Below are positions 17,284-26,205 of a stretch of DNA of 64,000 bases, piece by piece. Source of the stretch: CAZSMK01 sp964608095 (GTDB taxonomy: Bacteria > Sumerlaeota > Sumerlaeia > MWCT01 > JAGHBZ01); contig CAZSMK010000011.1 in the NCBI GenBank assembly GCA_964608095.1, forward strand, positions 62,001 through 126,000. Reading direction: 5' to 3'. The notes beneath the pieces were generated by a model. That model was not told where the DNA came from, made no database searches, and saw only the letters and a program-made list of their open reading frames with translations. Position numbers and translations under genes: made by a program. Each line of letters starts with the position of its first letter. Positions within the stretch are counted from its first letter, which is position 1.

Positions 17284-18267
17284 ATGGAGTTAGATTTCAG
17301 CGTAAAACTTCCCGCCACCATGGCGAAAGAAAAGGCGGTTCCGCTCGATACTACAAAGATATACGACGTAATCATCATTGGCGGAGGCGCCGCGGGACTT
17401 ACCGCCGCCATTTATTGCCTTCGGAAAGGCGCCAAGACTGGTCTAATTGCAAAAAAAATCGGCGGTCAGATCCTTGAAACCAGCACGATCGAAAATTATA
17501 TGGGCTACATGTATATTGAAGGAGCCGAGCTGGTGAAGAAATTCAGCGAGCAGGTGGAACAGTTCGAAATCGGAATCAATGAAGGGCTCAACGTTGTATC
17601 CTTAACCGCTGATCCTATAAAGCAGGTAAAAGCCGAAGACGGGAGTGTTTATCAAGCACGTGCAGTCATAGTTGCCACCGGTATGTCATATCGGCACCTT
17701 AACGTGCCCGGTGAAGAGGAACTCAAAGGCAAAGGAGTAGCCTATTGCGCTACCTGTGACGCACCTCTTTATGAGGATAAACGTGTCGCCGTTATAGGCG
17801 GAGGAAATTCCGGTGTGGATGCCGCCATCGATCTCGCACGCATCGCAACACATGTGCATCTTATACAAGACCTTGAAGACCTTACCGCAGACAAAATCCT
17901 GATCAGTAAACTCGGCGAGTTCAACAATGTTGAAATCCTGTTTGGACACTTGGCGGACTCAATTAAGGGTACCAATAAAGTAGAATCCCTTGTGGTAAAG
18001 AACCGTTCTACCGGTGAGAAGAAAGAAATCCCGCTTGACGGTATATTCGTTGAAATCGGACTCAAACCGAACACCGCTTTTCTCAAGGGTTTGCTTGACC
18101 TGACCAAAATGGGTGAAATCAAGGTTGATTATTCATGCCGGACGAACCGCGCAGGAATATTTGCAGCAGGGGATGTCAGCTCTGTTCCCTATAAACAAAT
18201 CATCATCGCTGCAGGTGAAGGAGCTAAAGCGGGTCTTTCTGCATACGACTACGTGCTTAGAACCTGA
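17284..18267 (+). CDS. AhpF-like thioredoxin reductase without the N-terminal thioredoxin-fold domain
   Basis: A 327-residue flavoprotein disulfide reductase. FAD loop IIGGGAAGLTAA is at 31-42, the redox-active CATC at 155-158 and the pyridine-nucleotide loop GGGNSGVDAA at 172-181. The second half, with GIFVEIGLKPNT, GIFAAGD and YKQIIIAAGEGAKAGLSAYDY, is closer to the C-terminal part of AhpF than to ordinary TrxB. AhpF has an extra N-terminal tandem thioredoxin-fold domain of about 200 residues; here only a 25-residue tail precedes the FAD domain. It should reduce a separate thioredoxin/glutaredoxin-like partner or a peroxiredoxin, none of which is adjacent. AGGAGG precedes the ATG. Confidence 0.9.
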   Translation: MELDFSVKLPATMAKEKAVPLDTTKIYDVIIIGGGAAGLTAAIYCLRKGAKTGLIAKKIGGQILETSTIENYMGYMYIEGAELVKKFSEQVEQFEIGINEGLNVVSLTADPIKQVKAEDGSVYQARAVIVATGMSYRHLNVPGEEELKGKGVAYCATCDAPLYEDKRVAVIGGGNSGVDAAIDLARIATHVHLIQDLEDLTADKILISKLGEFNNVEILFGHLADSIKGTNKVESLVVKNRSTGEKKEIPLDGIFVEIGLKPNTAFLKGLLDLTKMGEIKVDYSCRTNRAGIFAAGDVSSVPYKQIIIAAGEGAKAGLSAYDYVLRT

Positions 18268-18425
18268 AAAATATGAACCTCTCCTCACCCCTTCTCGCTC
18301 ACGTGAATAACTTCGTGCAATGACTTCGTGCAACCCGCCCTTGAAAGAGAACCATATCGGAATTGTGGTGTAGAAGGAGCGAAGTCTTTTTTGTATGTAG
18401 AGTCAGTCAAGTCTGCTTCCAGTAT

Positions 18426-21400
18426 TTAGAACATATCAAGCTGGATAGCATCGTTGGTAGATTTTTTGTGTGTGCGTGTCTTGCTCTGTTCTATCAGCGA
18501 ACGTTCGATTCTGTCAACAAACGGGCTTCGTTTAAAATGGAACTCCTTGCCGTGAAGAAACCGCTTGCGAGCATAGGTCAAGAAAAGCATCTCTTTGGCG
18601 CGCGTCATACCAACATAAAGCAGACGTCTTTCTTCGTTCAGGTCCGTTTCTGTACTTTTGAACAATCCATACGGAATAAGCCTGTCTTCGCATCCGGTAA
18701 TAAACACACACGGAAACTCGAGTCCCTTGGCTGCATGAAGCGTCATGAGAACAACACTCTCTGTTTCAGACACGTAGCCGTCCGCAGCAATACCGAGCAT
18801 TGTATGCTCAAGAAACCGTTGAATATCATGACCGAATTCCTCAGCCATGGAGAGCAGTCTGCGAAACGATGGTTCGTATTCCATTTCTATTACAATAGGA
18901 ACACGTTCTTTCACGCGAAGTATCATCTCCTTTACCGACGCACCCTTTACGAGCGTTTTCAAGGGCTCGACATCGCTACTTTTTTTCAAGATTCCATTGT
19001 GAATCAGGTGTGATACCAACCAGAGATTCCCTGGATTCGCCGCAAGATTTACAACGTCAATAATGCTCTTCACGGGTTCAGTCTTGAAGAAAGGAGTTTC
19101 GCCCACTACCTGATACGGTATGCTATGGTCATGAAATGCCTTTTCGAGGGCGCCCATCTGTCGGCTTGTTCTAACAAGCACGGCAAAATCCGAAAGGCTC
19201 GAAATTATTTCATTCTGCTCGCCCTCAGATATGTCACTATCCATCGAGAAGAAACGTAAACCGCCGATCATCTGTTCAATGGATCGCGCAACAAATTCCG
19301 CTTCGCTTTTATCGGTAGCGTTTTCGACGATCTTAATTTTTACGCCCGAGTTGAGTCCACGGATAATTTTGTCCGTTCCATCTTGAACCGACACGATCAC
19401 GCCCTGAGAAGCGCGTAAAATATGGTCGGAACAACGGTAACTCCGTATAAGATGGAACACGGCGGCGCCTGGATAATCGTCGACAAATTGTTGTATGAAT
19501 CTTACATTCGCGCCACGAAAGCCATAAATCGCCTGATTCGGGTCGCCGATCACGCAAAGGTTGGCGTCGCTGTCAGGCATAAGCAAGCGGATTAATTGAT
19601 ATTGGGCGAAGTTCACATCCTGGTACTCATCTACCATAATCCATCGAAACCGTTGCCTGTATAATTCACGTAGATCAGGATAGTCGCCAAAGAGGCGCAC
19701 CAGCTGATAGATCAGATCATCGAGGTCAAAAGCATTATGCGTGCGAAGATATGATTCATACTCGGTAAATGTGTGTTCAAAATCTTCGTCGGCATCTATT
19801 GGAAAGTCTTTTGCCTCAAAACCGCGCACACCATAGAGATGTTGCTTTGCTCTGGTGATAGATGCTGCGACTTTTCTCCCTTCGGCTGAAGGAACACCCA
19901 TTTCGCGAAGCAATACCTTACGAGCCTCTTCGTCAATCAGGCTAAAACCCTCAGTGCGATGGCATCTCTCTAAATGTTGTTTAAGAATCTCAAGCCCAAG
20001 CCCATGGAAAGTAAATATATTAACCGCATTTACTAATGACGTATCTTCAATAATGGTGTTTATCCGGTTACGCATCTCCCGGGCGGCTTTGTTTGTAAAA
20101 GTTACCGCGAGTATAGAGGAGGGCTCAACTCTTTGTTCTCGTATGAGATACGCAACTCTGCAGGCAAGCGTCCGCGTCTTGCCTGAACCCGGTCCGGCGA
20201 TAATGAGTGCGGCTCCTTTACCATGAGTAGCCGCTTGTAACTGTTCCCTGTTCAACCCAAAAATATTGTCACGCGTCGCATAGATGGTTTGTTGTTTCTC
20301 AGCAACTCTTGAATCGGAACGTCCGTGCTCGTTATCTACTTTTCCCTCTAAAACCCGCTTGAATTCGCGCGAGTCGAAGGTGATGAGGGCTCGCTCATGA
20401 GGCGGTTCGATTGTTCCGGGCATCGAAAACATCATACCGCGCGGTTGCAACAACTCCTTCTCACCTTCCTTGAAAACCTTGACCACTCCGTACTCACCAT
20501 CGTATCCTTCCTTAATACACACCTGTCGGTTCCTCATACGCCGAATCCCTTCCGCCAGGAGTGCATCTCCTGCATGTTCGATATCGGCAACGGGCATGTG
20601 AAGAAGGACATTGAACTCTGAGCCTGTCTTTTTTATAAGCGAATGATATTCAGCGGTAACTTTTTTGGTATTGGGACCGCATTCGTAAATTTCGGACAGA
20701 ATTTCCTTCAAGGGAATGATGGAAAAAAACTTAAGCCTGTTCGGACGTTTCAGTGGATTGTCGCGGTCTGCGAGCTCGGCAACACGGTACATGACACCTA
20801 CCGTTACCTTCTTGCCGCAAACCGGACAGATATGGTCATGCTCAAGGGTCTGCAATGGATTCCAACAGATATTACACTTCCGGTGTCCGTCATAGTGGTA
20901 CTTGCCTTCTTGTGGAAAGAGGTCGATGGTGCCTATGAAGCGGTCGGGATCGCCTGCTTTCAGGGCATCTATCATGTCGAAGTAATCAAGCTCCGCATTA
21001 AAGAAGTTTGCATTTCTGCCCAGCCTATCAGGGGAATGAGCATCGGAATTCGACATAAGGGTATAGGCGTCGAGGTGTGAGCAGAGCCAGTTCATGGGCG
21101 GATCGGTTGAAAGTCCTGTCTCCACTGCATGGATATGTTCTGACAAATCAGAGTAGCACTCGGCGATTGAGTCGAAGCCGGACTTTGAGCCGAGAGCTGA
21201 AAACCACGGAGTCCATATATGCGCAGGCACGAAAAAAATGTTCTCGGAGGCATCGAGCGCTATTTCGAGAAGGTCGCGGGAGTCCAACCCGAGGATTGGA
21301 CGACCATCGGACGTAATGTTACCGCCGATTCGAATCAGGGATTCTTGAATCTTTTCAACGGCAGCAAAATCCGGAGCGAATATGACATTATGGACCTTGC

Positions 21401-21707
21401 GTACGTGACCGGCTTTTTTGTAGATGTTGCTGACTTCAGAGGTAAGCATGAAGCGTACCGGCACCTCAGCTCCCCCGAGAACGTCTGTTTTAATTTTATA
21501 TGAATCTTTGAGTTTAAAAAGGCCGGTCTCTGCTGGTTCAAGCTTTACTTTAAGCTCTTCGACCCATCCAGGATGCGTAAAATCTCCCGTGCCTACCACG
21601 GTGATTCCCTTGAGCCGCGCCCAATAATCAAGATATTCCGGTATCAATTCTTTGCTGGTAGCTATGGAGAAGTGCGAGTGTATGTGTAAATCCGCTATGA
21701 ACTTCAT
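18426..21707 (-). CDS. EndoQ-type PHP endonuclease fused to UvrD/Rep-family SF1 helicase
   Basis: A 1093-residue two-part DNA repair protein. Residues 1-430 form a PHP-family nuclease like EndoQ: metal ligands HIHSH at 8-12, GDFTHPGW at 41-48, SNSDAHS at 219-225, and a zinc site CNIC (278-281) with CPVC (294-297). EndoQ nicks DNA 5' of deaminated bases such as uracil and hypoxanthine. Residues 484-1080 are a UvrD-like helicase: Walker A GPGSGKT (505-511), TFTNKAAREM, DEYQD (693-697), GDPNQAIYGFRG, LHAAKGLEF and RLLYVGMTRAKE. The linker carries charged residues only. The fusion suggests nicking followed by unwinding of the damaged strand. The gene stands alone; 121 bp separate it from the small membrane protein upstream. 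Confidence 0.92.
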   Translation of the reverse strand: MKFIADLHIHSHFSIATSKELIPEYLDYWARLKGITVVGTGDFTHPGWVEELKVKLEPAETGLFKLKDSYKIKTDVLGGAEVPVRFMLTSEVSNIYKKAGHVRKVHNVIFAPDFAAVEKIQESLIRIGGNITSDGRPILGLDSRDLLEIALDASENIFFVPAHIWTPWFSALGSKSGFDSIAECYSDLSEHIHAVETGLSTDPPMNWLCSHLDAYTLMSNSDAHSPDRLGRNANFFNAELDYFDMIDALKAGDPDRFIGTIDLFPQEGKYHYDGHRKCNICWNPLQTLEHDHICPVCGKKVTVGVMYRVAELADRDNPLKRPNRLKFFSIIPLKEILSEIYECGPNTKKVTAEYHSLIKKTGSEFNVLLHMPVADIEHAGDALLAEGIRRMRNRQVCIKEGYDGEYGVVKVFKEGEKELLQPRGMMFSMPGTIEPPHERALITFDSREFKRVLEGKVDNEHGRSDSRVAEKQQTIYATRDNIFGLNREQLQAATHGKGAALIIAGPGSGKTRTLACRVAYLIREQRVEPSSILAVTFTNKAAREMRNRINTIIEDTSLVNAVNIFTFHGLGLEILKQHLERCHRTEGFSLIDEEARKVLLREMGVPSAEGRKVAASITRAKQHLYGVRGFEAKDFPIDADEDFEHTFTEYESYLRTHNAFDLDDLIYQLVRLFGDYPDLRELYRQRFRWIMVDEYQDVNFAQYQLIRLLMPDSDANLCVIGDPNQAIYGFRGANVRFIQQFVDDYPGAAVFHLIRSYRCSDHILRASQGVIVSVQDGTDKIIRGLNSGVKIKIVENATDKSEAEFVARSIEQMIGGLRFFSMDSDISEGEQNEIISSLSDFAVLVRTSRQMGALEKAFHDHSIPYQVVGETPFFKTEPVKSIIDVVNLAANPGNLWLVSHLIHNGILKKSSDVEPLKTLVKGASVKEMILRVKERVPIVIEMEYEPSFRRLLSMAEEFGHDIQRFLEHTMLGIAADGYVSETESVVLMTLHAAKGLEFPCVFITGCEDRLIPYGLFKSTETDLNEERRLLYVGMTRAKEMLFLTYARKRFLHGKEFHFKRSPFVDRIERSLIEQSKTRTHKKSTNDAIQLDMF

Positions 21708-21828
21708 GATGCTGATTCTTTCCCTGAATTCCTGATGCTCTTAAAGATTCCGGTTTCTCAACGGTTGCAAACATTCCTACTCGGACGATGATACCTCGTC
21801 AAACACATATCCGATATAGCCGTTACGC

Positions 21829-22002
21829 TTAACGTTTTCTCGCCTCAGGCAATATCACAATCAGAAATGTTGCAATAGGACCAATAAGGAGAGAGCGCAA
21901 CCACCAGAGCAGTCCGCTTCTCCCTTTGCACTGAGCAAGACCTGCGTTTATCAAGGACAGCGTTCCCCATCCAACATAAAAACCGAGATAATGATACATC
22001 AT
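21829..22002 (-). CDS. Small two-helix membrane protein
   Basis: A 57-residue protein with two hydrophobic segments (about 5-17 and 33-50) joined by CKGRSGLLWW, ending in the positive tail EARKR. The pattern GRSGLLWWLRSLLIGPIATFLI is cut short here to its features: a Gly-Arg turn, paired tryptophans and a GP kink, a layout seen in many small bacterial membrane proteins of unknown function. The start at 22002 is chosen because AAAGGAG lies twelve bases upstream; the ATG is doubled, so 21999 is equally possible. The function is unknown. A dyad operator candidate lies just upstream. Confidence 0.65.
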   Translation of the reverse strand: MMYHYLGFYVGWGTLSLINAGLAQCKGRSGLLWWLRSLLIGPIATFLIVILPEARKR

Positions 22003-22334
22003 GCAAAATGTCTCCTTTGCATATCGCAATCGCCATACAATGTTTGAAAGTATACTTTAGGAGCAAAAGTTAAAGTATACAATAACAATACTCTTGCCCT
22101 GAAGGATTGTTGTCAAAGAAAAGATTCATCGTATAGATAAAAGAGCTGATTTAAGGTTGAGGGCTAAAAGAATAAGGTATTGAGAAACATCGGGACATTC
22201 TATAGGGTTGACCAAGGAGGTGTAAGCGAAGGAAAGGCAAGCCAGATTTTTAGTTGCAAAGCCATGCTCTTTTTCATACCGTTTTCTTTTTTAGATTCCA
22301 GATTATGCTTCAGATAAAAGGAGTCGGCGCTCTA
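22003..22334. promoter_or_regulatory. Divergent intergenic region with GTATAC dyads
   Basis: This 332-bp gap separates the small membrane protein from the thymidine phosphorylase gene. At 22047-22058 lies the perfect 12-bp palindrome AAAGTATACTTT, and at 22072-22080 the related AAAGTATAC, 25 bp further on; together they also form a 9-bp inverted repeat (22050-22058 with 22072-22080). Paired sites on nearly the same helix face suit a dimeric repressor or activator of the small gene. Nothing else is evident in the rest of the gap. Confidence 0.4.
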
Positions 22335-23672
22335 ATGAGAATGGTCGACCTTATAGTTAAAAAACGAGATGGCGGGATCTTGTCAAACGATGAGCTCGAG
22401 CATCTGGTCAAGGGATTTTCGAACGACGATATTCCCGACTATCAGATATCGGCGTTTCTGATGGCTGTTTTTTTCAAAGGGCTGAACCCAGACGAGCTAT
22501 TTGCCCTGACCCGTGCTATGATAAAGTCAGGAGACGTTTTTGACCTGAGCGATGTACCCGGCGCAAAAGTAGACAAACATAGCACCGGTGGCGTAGGTGA
22601 CAAGGTTTCTCTCATCCTCGCGCCTGCAGTTGCCGCATGTGGTGTCGTAGTGCCCATGATTTCCGGAAGAGCTCTTGGACATACCGGCGGTACACTCGAC
22701 AAACTGGAATCCATTCCCGGGTACCAAACCACCATTGGAAATCACAACTATAAAAAACAGCTTCGAGAAATTGGACTGGCAATTGTGGGTCAGAGCATTG
22801 ACCTTGTTCCTGCCGACAAAAAACTCTACGCGTTGCGCGATGTTACGGGGACAATCGAAAGTATACCATTGATTGCAGCAAGTATCATGAGCAAAAAAAT
22901 CGCCTCCGGAACACGCGCCCTGGTACTGGATGTCAAAACAGGCAATGGGGCGTTCATGGACGATATGAACGAGGCGGTTGAACTTGCAAAGACACTGGTC
23001 GAAGTCGGGTATGGATTGGAGTGCCCGACCACTGCACTCATAACCGATATGAACCAACCGCTCGGTCGCGCAGTGGGCAACTCCCTGGAAGTCATCGAGT
23101 GTATCGAGACAATGAAAGGTGAAGGAGCGCCTGATTTGGTTGAGATAACAGAGATTCTTGGCGCTCATATGCTTATTCTGGGCAACGTTACGGACACCCT
23201 CGATGACGCCCGCAAGAAGGTGCATAACGCCTTAACCGGCGGCGAAGCCCTTGAGAAGTTTCGTCGCATGATAGAGTATCAGCGCGGGAATCCACGCGTC
23301 GTTGACGACATATCGCTTTTCGATATTGCAGAAACCGTCGAGCCTTTTAAGGCAACACAGGCTGGTTATATCACACGTATCGATACACAGAAAATTGGTC
23401 TCGTTTCAATGCTTTTGGGAGCGGGTAGAAACCGTATTGAAGAGCCGGTCGATCATGGCGTGGGGGTGGTGTTCCATAAAAAACTGGCGGATTATGTTGA
23501 AAAGGACGAGCCGATTTGCGACATTTATTATAGAACTACTGAAAAGCGTGACGAAGCCCGAGATTTGCTCGCCGGGGCGTTTGAGATTAGGAGCGACAAC
23601 GTTTCACCCCCTGCCCTTGTGAAGGCAATCATTAATCGGAAAGGAACTGAAATTCTAAAGGACAATGGCTGA
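22335..23672 (+). CDS. pdp: Pyrimidine-nucleoside (thymidine) phosphorylase
   Basis: Homodimeric enzyme of nucleoside salvage that splits thymidine, deoxyuridine or uridine with phosphate to the base and (deoxy)ribose 1-phosphate. From the ATG at 22335 it has 445 residues, close to Pdp/DeoA (about 430-440). The phosphate-binding signature KHSTGGVGDKVSL lies at 81-93, followed by PMISGRALGHTGGTLDK, the base-site loop. The start is chosen because AAAGGAG ends eleven bases upstream; an open frame extends back to 22254 without coding character. Its 3' end overlaps the DUF4416 gene by 8 bp. Whether it is the thymidine-specific or the broad pyrimidine type is not resolved. Confidence 0.94.
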   Translation: MRMVDLIVKKRDGGILSNDELEHLVKGFSNDDIPDYQISAFLMAVFFKGLNPDELFALTRAMIKSGDVFDLSDVPGAKVDKHSTGGVGDKVSLILAPAVAACGVVVPMISGRALGHTGGTLDKLESIPGYQTTIGNHNYKKQLREIGLAIVGQSIDLVPADKKLYALRDVTGTIESIPLIAASIMSKKIASGTRALVLDVKTGNGAFMDDMNEAVELAKTLVEVGYGLECPTTALITDMNQPLGRAVGNSLEVIECIETMKGEGAPDLVEITEILGAHMLILGNVTDTLDDARKKVHNALTGGEALEKFRRMIEYQRGNPRVVDDISLFDIAETVEPFKATQAGYITRIDTQKIGLVSMLLGAGRNRIEEPVDHGVGVVFHKKLADYVEKDEPICDIYYRTTEKRDEARDLLAGAFEIRSDNVSPPALVKAIINRKGTEILKDNG

Positions 23673-24225
23673 GGCAAAAGAGTATCCACCTGTAAAACTT
23701 TTTTTTGGGTTACTTGTAGGTACTATGAAGAATCTGCCGGAAGCATTGCGCAGACTCAGGACGGATTTCGGCGAAATCGATGTGCAGTCCGAACCACATC
23801 CCTTCACCCATAGCACCTATTACAACAAGGAAATGGGAGATACTATTCAGAGACTCTTTATCGCGACTCACGACATGATTGAGATGTCAGAGCTTCCTGA
23901 CATCAAATTATATACCAATAGAATCGAGATGCTGTTTGCCGATGAAGCGTCGAAAAATCGGACTATCAATATAGACCCGGGCTACCTTTCGTTGTGCAAA
24001 GTGGTGCTTGCCACCACAAAGGATTACGACCATCGGCTTTTTTTGAAATCAGGTATATTCGGCGAGGTAACATTGAAATTTCGCAAATCTTCCAAAAGTT
24101 TTGAACCATGGGAATGGACATATCCCGATTATCGAGAACCGTATGCAATAGAGTTTTTTAACAAGTTGCGTGAAATCTACCATCGTCAATTGAACGAAGA
24201 AGAAGCAAAAAAAAGAGGCGGGTGA
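23665..24225 (+). CDS. DUF4416 family protein
   Basis: A 186-residue soluble protein of the uncharacterised DUF4416 family. Recognisable features are PPVKLFFGLLVG at the start, SEPHPFTHSTYYNKEMG (residues 47-63), LYTNRIEMLFAD, NIDPGYLSLCKVVLATTKDYDHR and a C-terminal PWEWTYPDYR. The conserved His, Tyr and Asp residues suggest a ligand or metal site, but nothing is known of its role. The ATG overlaps the end of the phosphorylase gene by 8 bp, indicating translational coupling. In other bacteria this family often lies near translation or nucleotide genes. Confidence 0.88.
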   Translation: MAEAKEYPPVKLFFGLLVGTMKNLPEALRRLRTDFGEIDVQSEPHPFTHSTYYNKEMGDTIQRLFIATHDMIEMSELPDIKLYTNRIEMLFADEASKNRTINIDPGYLSLCKVVLATTKDYDHRLFLKSGIFGEVTLKFRKSSKSFEPWEWTYPDYREPYAIEFFNKLREIYHRQLNEEEAKKRGG

Positions 24226-24293
24226 AACCGTCGTCGTGGAGACGATGAGCCACACGGTTTTCAGAATCACGTAAATTGTAAAAGGGAGTTACC

Positions 24294-26126
24294 ATGAAAA
24301 AAGTGTCTATCTCAACATATTTACTTATAGCCATGCTCATAGTTCCTGTATTACCTCTGTCCGGGGAAGACATCGAATTCATGGGCGTGGATGAGATAAA
24401 ACCGGGAATGAAAGGATACGGTTTAACCGTATTCAAGGGTGTGGAGATATCGCGATTCGATGCTGAAATCCTTGGTGTCCTCAAGGGTGCATTCCCCCAG
24501 CAAGATATGATACTTGCACGTTTTATCGCGCCGGAACTCGAGGATATCGGTGTGATAGCCGGCATGAGCGGTAGCCCTGTTTATATCGACGATAAGATTA
24601 TCGGCGCTATCGCGTACGGTTGGGGATTTTCAAGGGAAGCGATCGGCGGTATCACTCCCATTGAAAATATGCTTAACGTGCTCGAGATAGCAAAACAGGA
24701 GCCTGCATCAGAAAAAACGCAAACCTTTGGCTCAAGATACCGTGAGAGCCTTTCACCACATTATGAAAGCATAAATATCTCTCGCGATCTTGTGACTGAA
24801 AATACTTCTCTGTACGATCTATTCGGCACAGCGGAGAGTATAGAGTTAGAACCGCTTGCGGCACCGTTTTCTATTTCACATTGCGACCCACGCCTTATGC
24901 CGTTCGTTAAAAAGTTTGTATCCAGATATCGCCTCTTGCCGGTGCTGACCGGACAGACCGACGTCGCCATCGATCCCGAAACAGCAGACACCCCACTCCA
25001 GCCCGGCTCTGCCTTAGGAGTCCCTTTGATGACGGGTGATATGACCATGACGATAATGGGAACAGCCACTTACGTCAAAGATGGTGAGGTACTTGGTTTC
25101 GGACATCCGATGTTTTCGAACGGGCCGATTAAAGCGCCCATGAGCACTGGATATATTTATTCAATCATCCCGAGCATCGCCCGTCCGTTCAAGCTCGGCG
25201 CCGCTCTTAAAGAAGTGGGCTCGATTAGACAAGACCGGTTGCCTGCGATTGCTGGCTTCGTCGGAGAAACCGCGCCTATGATTCCGTTCAGTGTCGAGAT
25301 CGATTTGCCTGAGCAAGAGCAGACACGCACATTCTCTTACCATATCTGGGAGGATGTTGAATTTTCGCCGTTTCTGGTTTTCGCTGGCGTGATTGAATCG
25401 ATCTACGCCTCGTACAAAAGCGGAGGCAATAATGCCGCGGATATGCAGTATTCAATCGAACTTGACGACGGCTCGGTTATCAAGAAAACGGAATTTATGT
25501 CAAATCCCTGGTACCTGGATGCGTCGTTATTTCTCTCACTTCAACGAGACCTATCAATCTTACTTATGAACTCCTTTAAAGAGGTACATTTAAAGAATAT
25601 CACCTATAAAGTGAAACTTTTGAACGAAGCCAAAGCCGCGCAAATTCTCTCTGCGCGCATCGATAAAGAAGAATATAAACCCGGCGAGACCATCGAGGTT
25701 ACCTTATGGCTTCAACGTTTTCGAGAAGACAGAAAAAAGATCGATGCGGAGATTACGCTCCCAGATAACTTGTCCGAGAATGAATACACGCTTATGATTA
25801 TGGACGGCTCGTCGCGCAAGCAGCTCGAGCATACCCGCGCACCCGGTAGTATGACTTCTTATAGCTTCGAGCAACTTGTGCACAATCTGCAGAAAAATTA
25901 TCCGCGTAACCGGATATATATGGTCATTCCGCAACCAGCGCCCGGCTTGACCGTGGAAGGCACCGAAATGTCAGAACTGCCTTTGAGCACTGTTACGGTC
26001 CTTAAAGATGCAGTCCTACCGGGACTGGCTTCCGATGTCGCAGCTACTGTTATCTTTGAAAAAGAAATAGCAACGGATTACGATGTGGGTGGAAACAAAC
26101 GCATTAAATTCAGGGTCGAAAGATAA
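24294..26126 (+). CDS. Exported SpoIVB-like (S55) serine peptidase domain protein, halves in permuted order
   Basis: A 610-residue exported protein with a signal peptide (1-24). Residues 30-130 correspond to the latter half of the S55 domain of SpoIVB: IKPGMKGYGLTVFKG, then GVIAGMSGSPVYID with the candidate catalytic Ser at 94, then IIGAIAYGWG. Residues about 235-290 correspond to the earlier half: PGSALGVPLMTGD and GTATYVKDGEVLGFGHPMF with the candidate catalytic His at 271. In SpoIVB the His comes before the Ser; here the order is reversed. No His precedes Ser94. The C-terminal 200 residues are beta-rich (Ig-like). GGGAG precedes the ATG. The next gene, 79 bp on, encodes a secreted beta-propeller that is a plausible partner or substrate. 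Confidence 0.85.
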   Translation: MKKVSISTYLLIAMLIVPVLPLSGEDIEFMGVDEIKPGMKGYGLTVFKGVEISRFDAEILGVLKGAFPQQDMILARFIAPELEDIGVIAGMSGSPVYIDDKIIGAIAYGWGFSREAIGGITPIENMLNVLEIAKQEPASEKTQTFGSRYRESLSPHYESINISRDLVTENTSLYDLFGTAESIELEPLAAPFSISHCDPRLMPFVKKFVSRYRLLPVLTGQTDVAIDPETADTPLQPGSALGVPLMTGDMTMTIMGTATYVKDGEVLGFGHPMFSNGPIKAPMSTGYIYSIIPSIARPFKLGAALKEVGSIRQDRLPAIAGFVGETAPMIPFSVEIDLPEQEQTRTFSYHIWEDVEFSPFLVFAGVIESIYASYKSGGNNAADMQYSIELDDGSVIKKTEFMSNPWYLDASLFLSLQRDLSILLMNSFKEVHLKNITYKVKLLNEAKAAQILSARIDKEEYKPGETIEVTLWLQRFREDRKKIDAEITLPDNLSENEYTLMIMDGSSRKQLEHTRAPGSMTSYSFEQLVHNLQKNYPRNRIYMVIPQPAPGLTVEGTEMSELPLSTVTVLKDAVLPGLASDVAATVIFEKEIATDYDVGGNKRIKFRVER

Positions 26127-26205
26127 CAATCATTATCTCTGTACGAAAAGTCAAATGACTGACAGCACGACGTTAAATTATAACCAATAATGGGAGGAAT
26201 ATTGT

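Noticed and set aside
18310..18333. Direct repeat ACTTCGTGCAA, two copies with a 13-bp period
   Set aside because: Too short and only two copies; no sign of a repeat array or regulatory position.
18363..19013. Plus-strand open frame of 216 codons opposite the helicase C-terminus
   Set aside because: It overlaps conserved helicase motifs on the other strand and has no protein-like composition.
22527..23225. Long minus-strand open frame of 232 codons opposite the thymidine phosphorylase gene
   Set aside because: It is the antisense shadow of a well-conserved gene; its translation is rich in Cys, His and Phe with no domain pattern.
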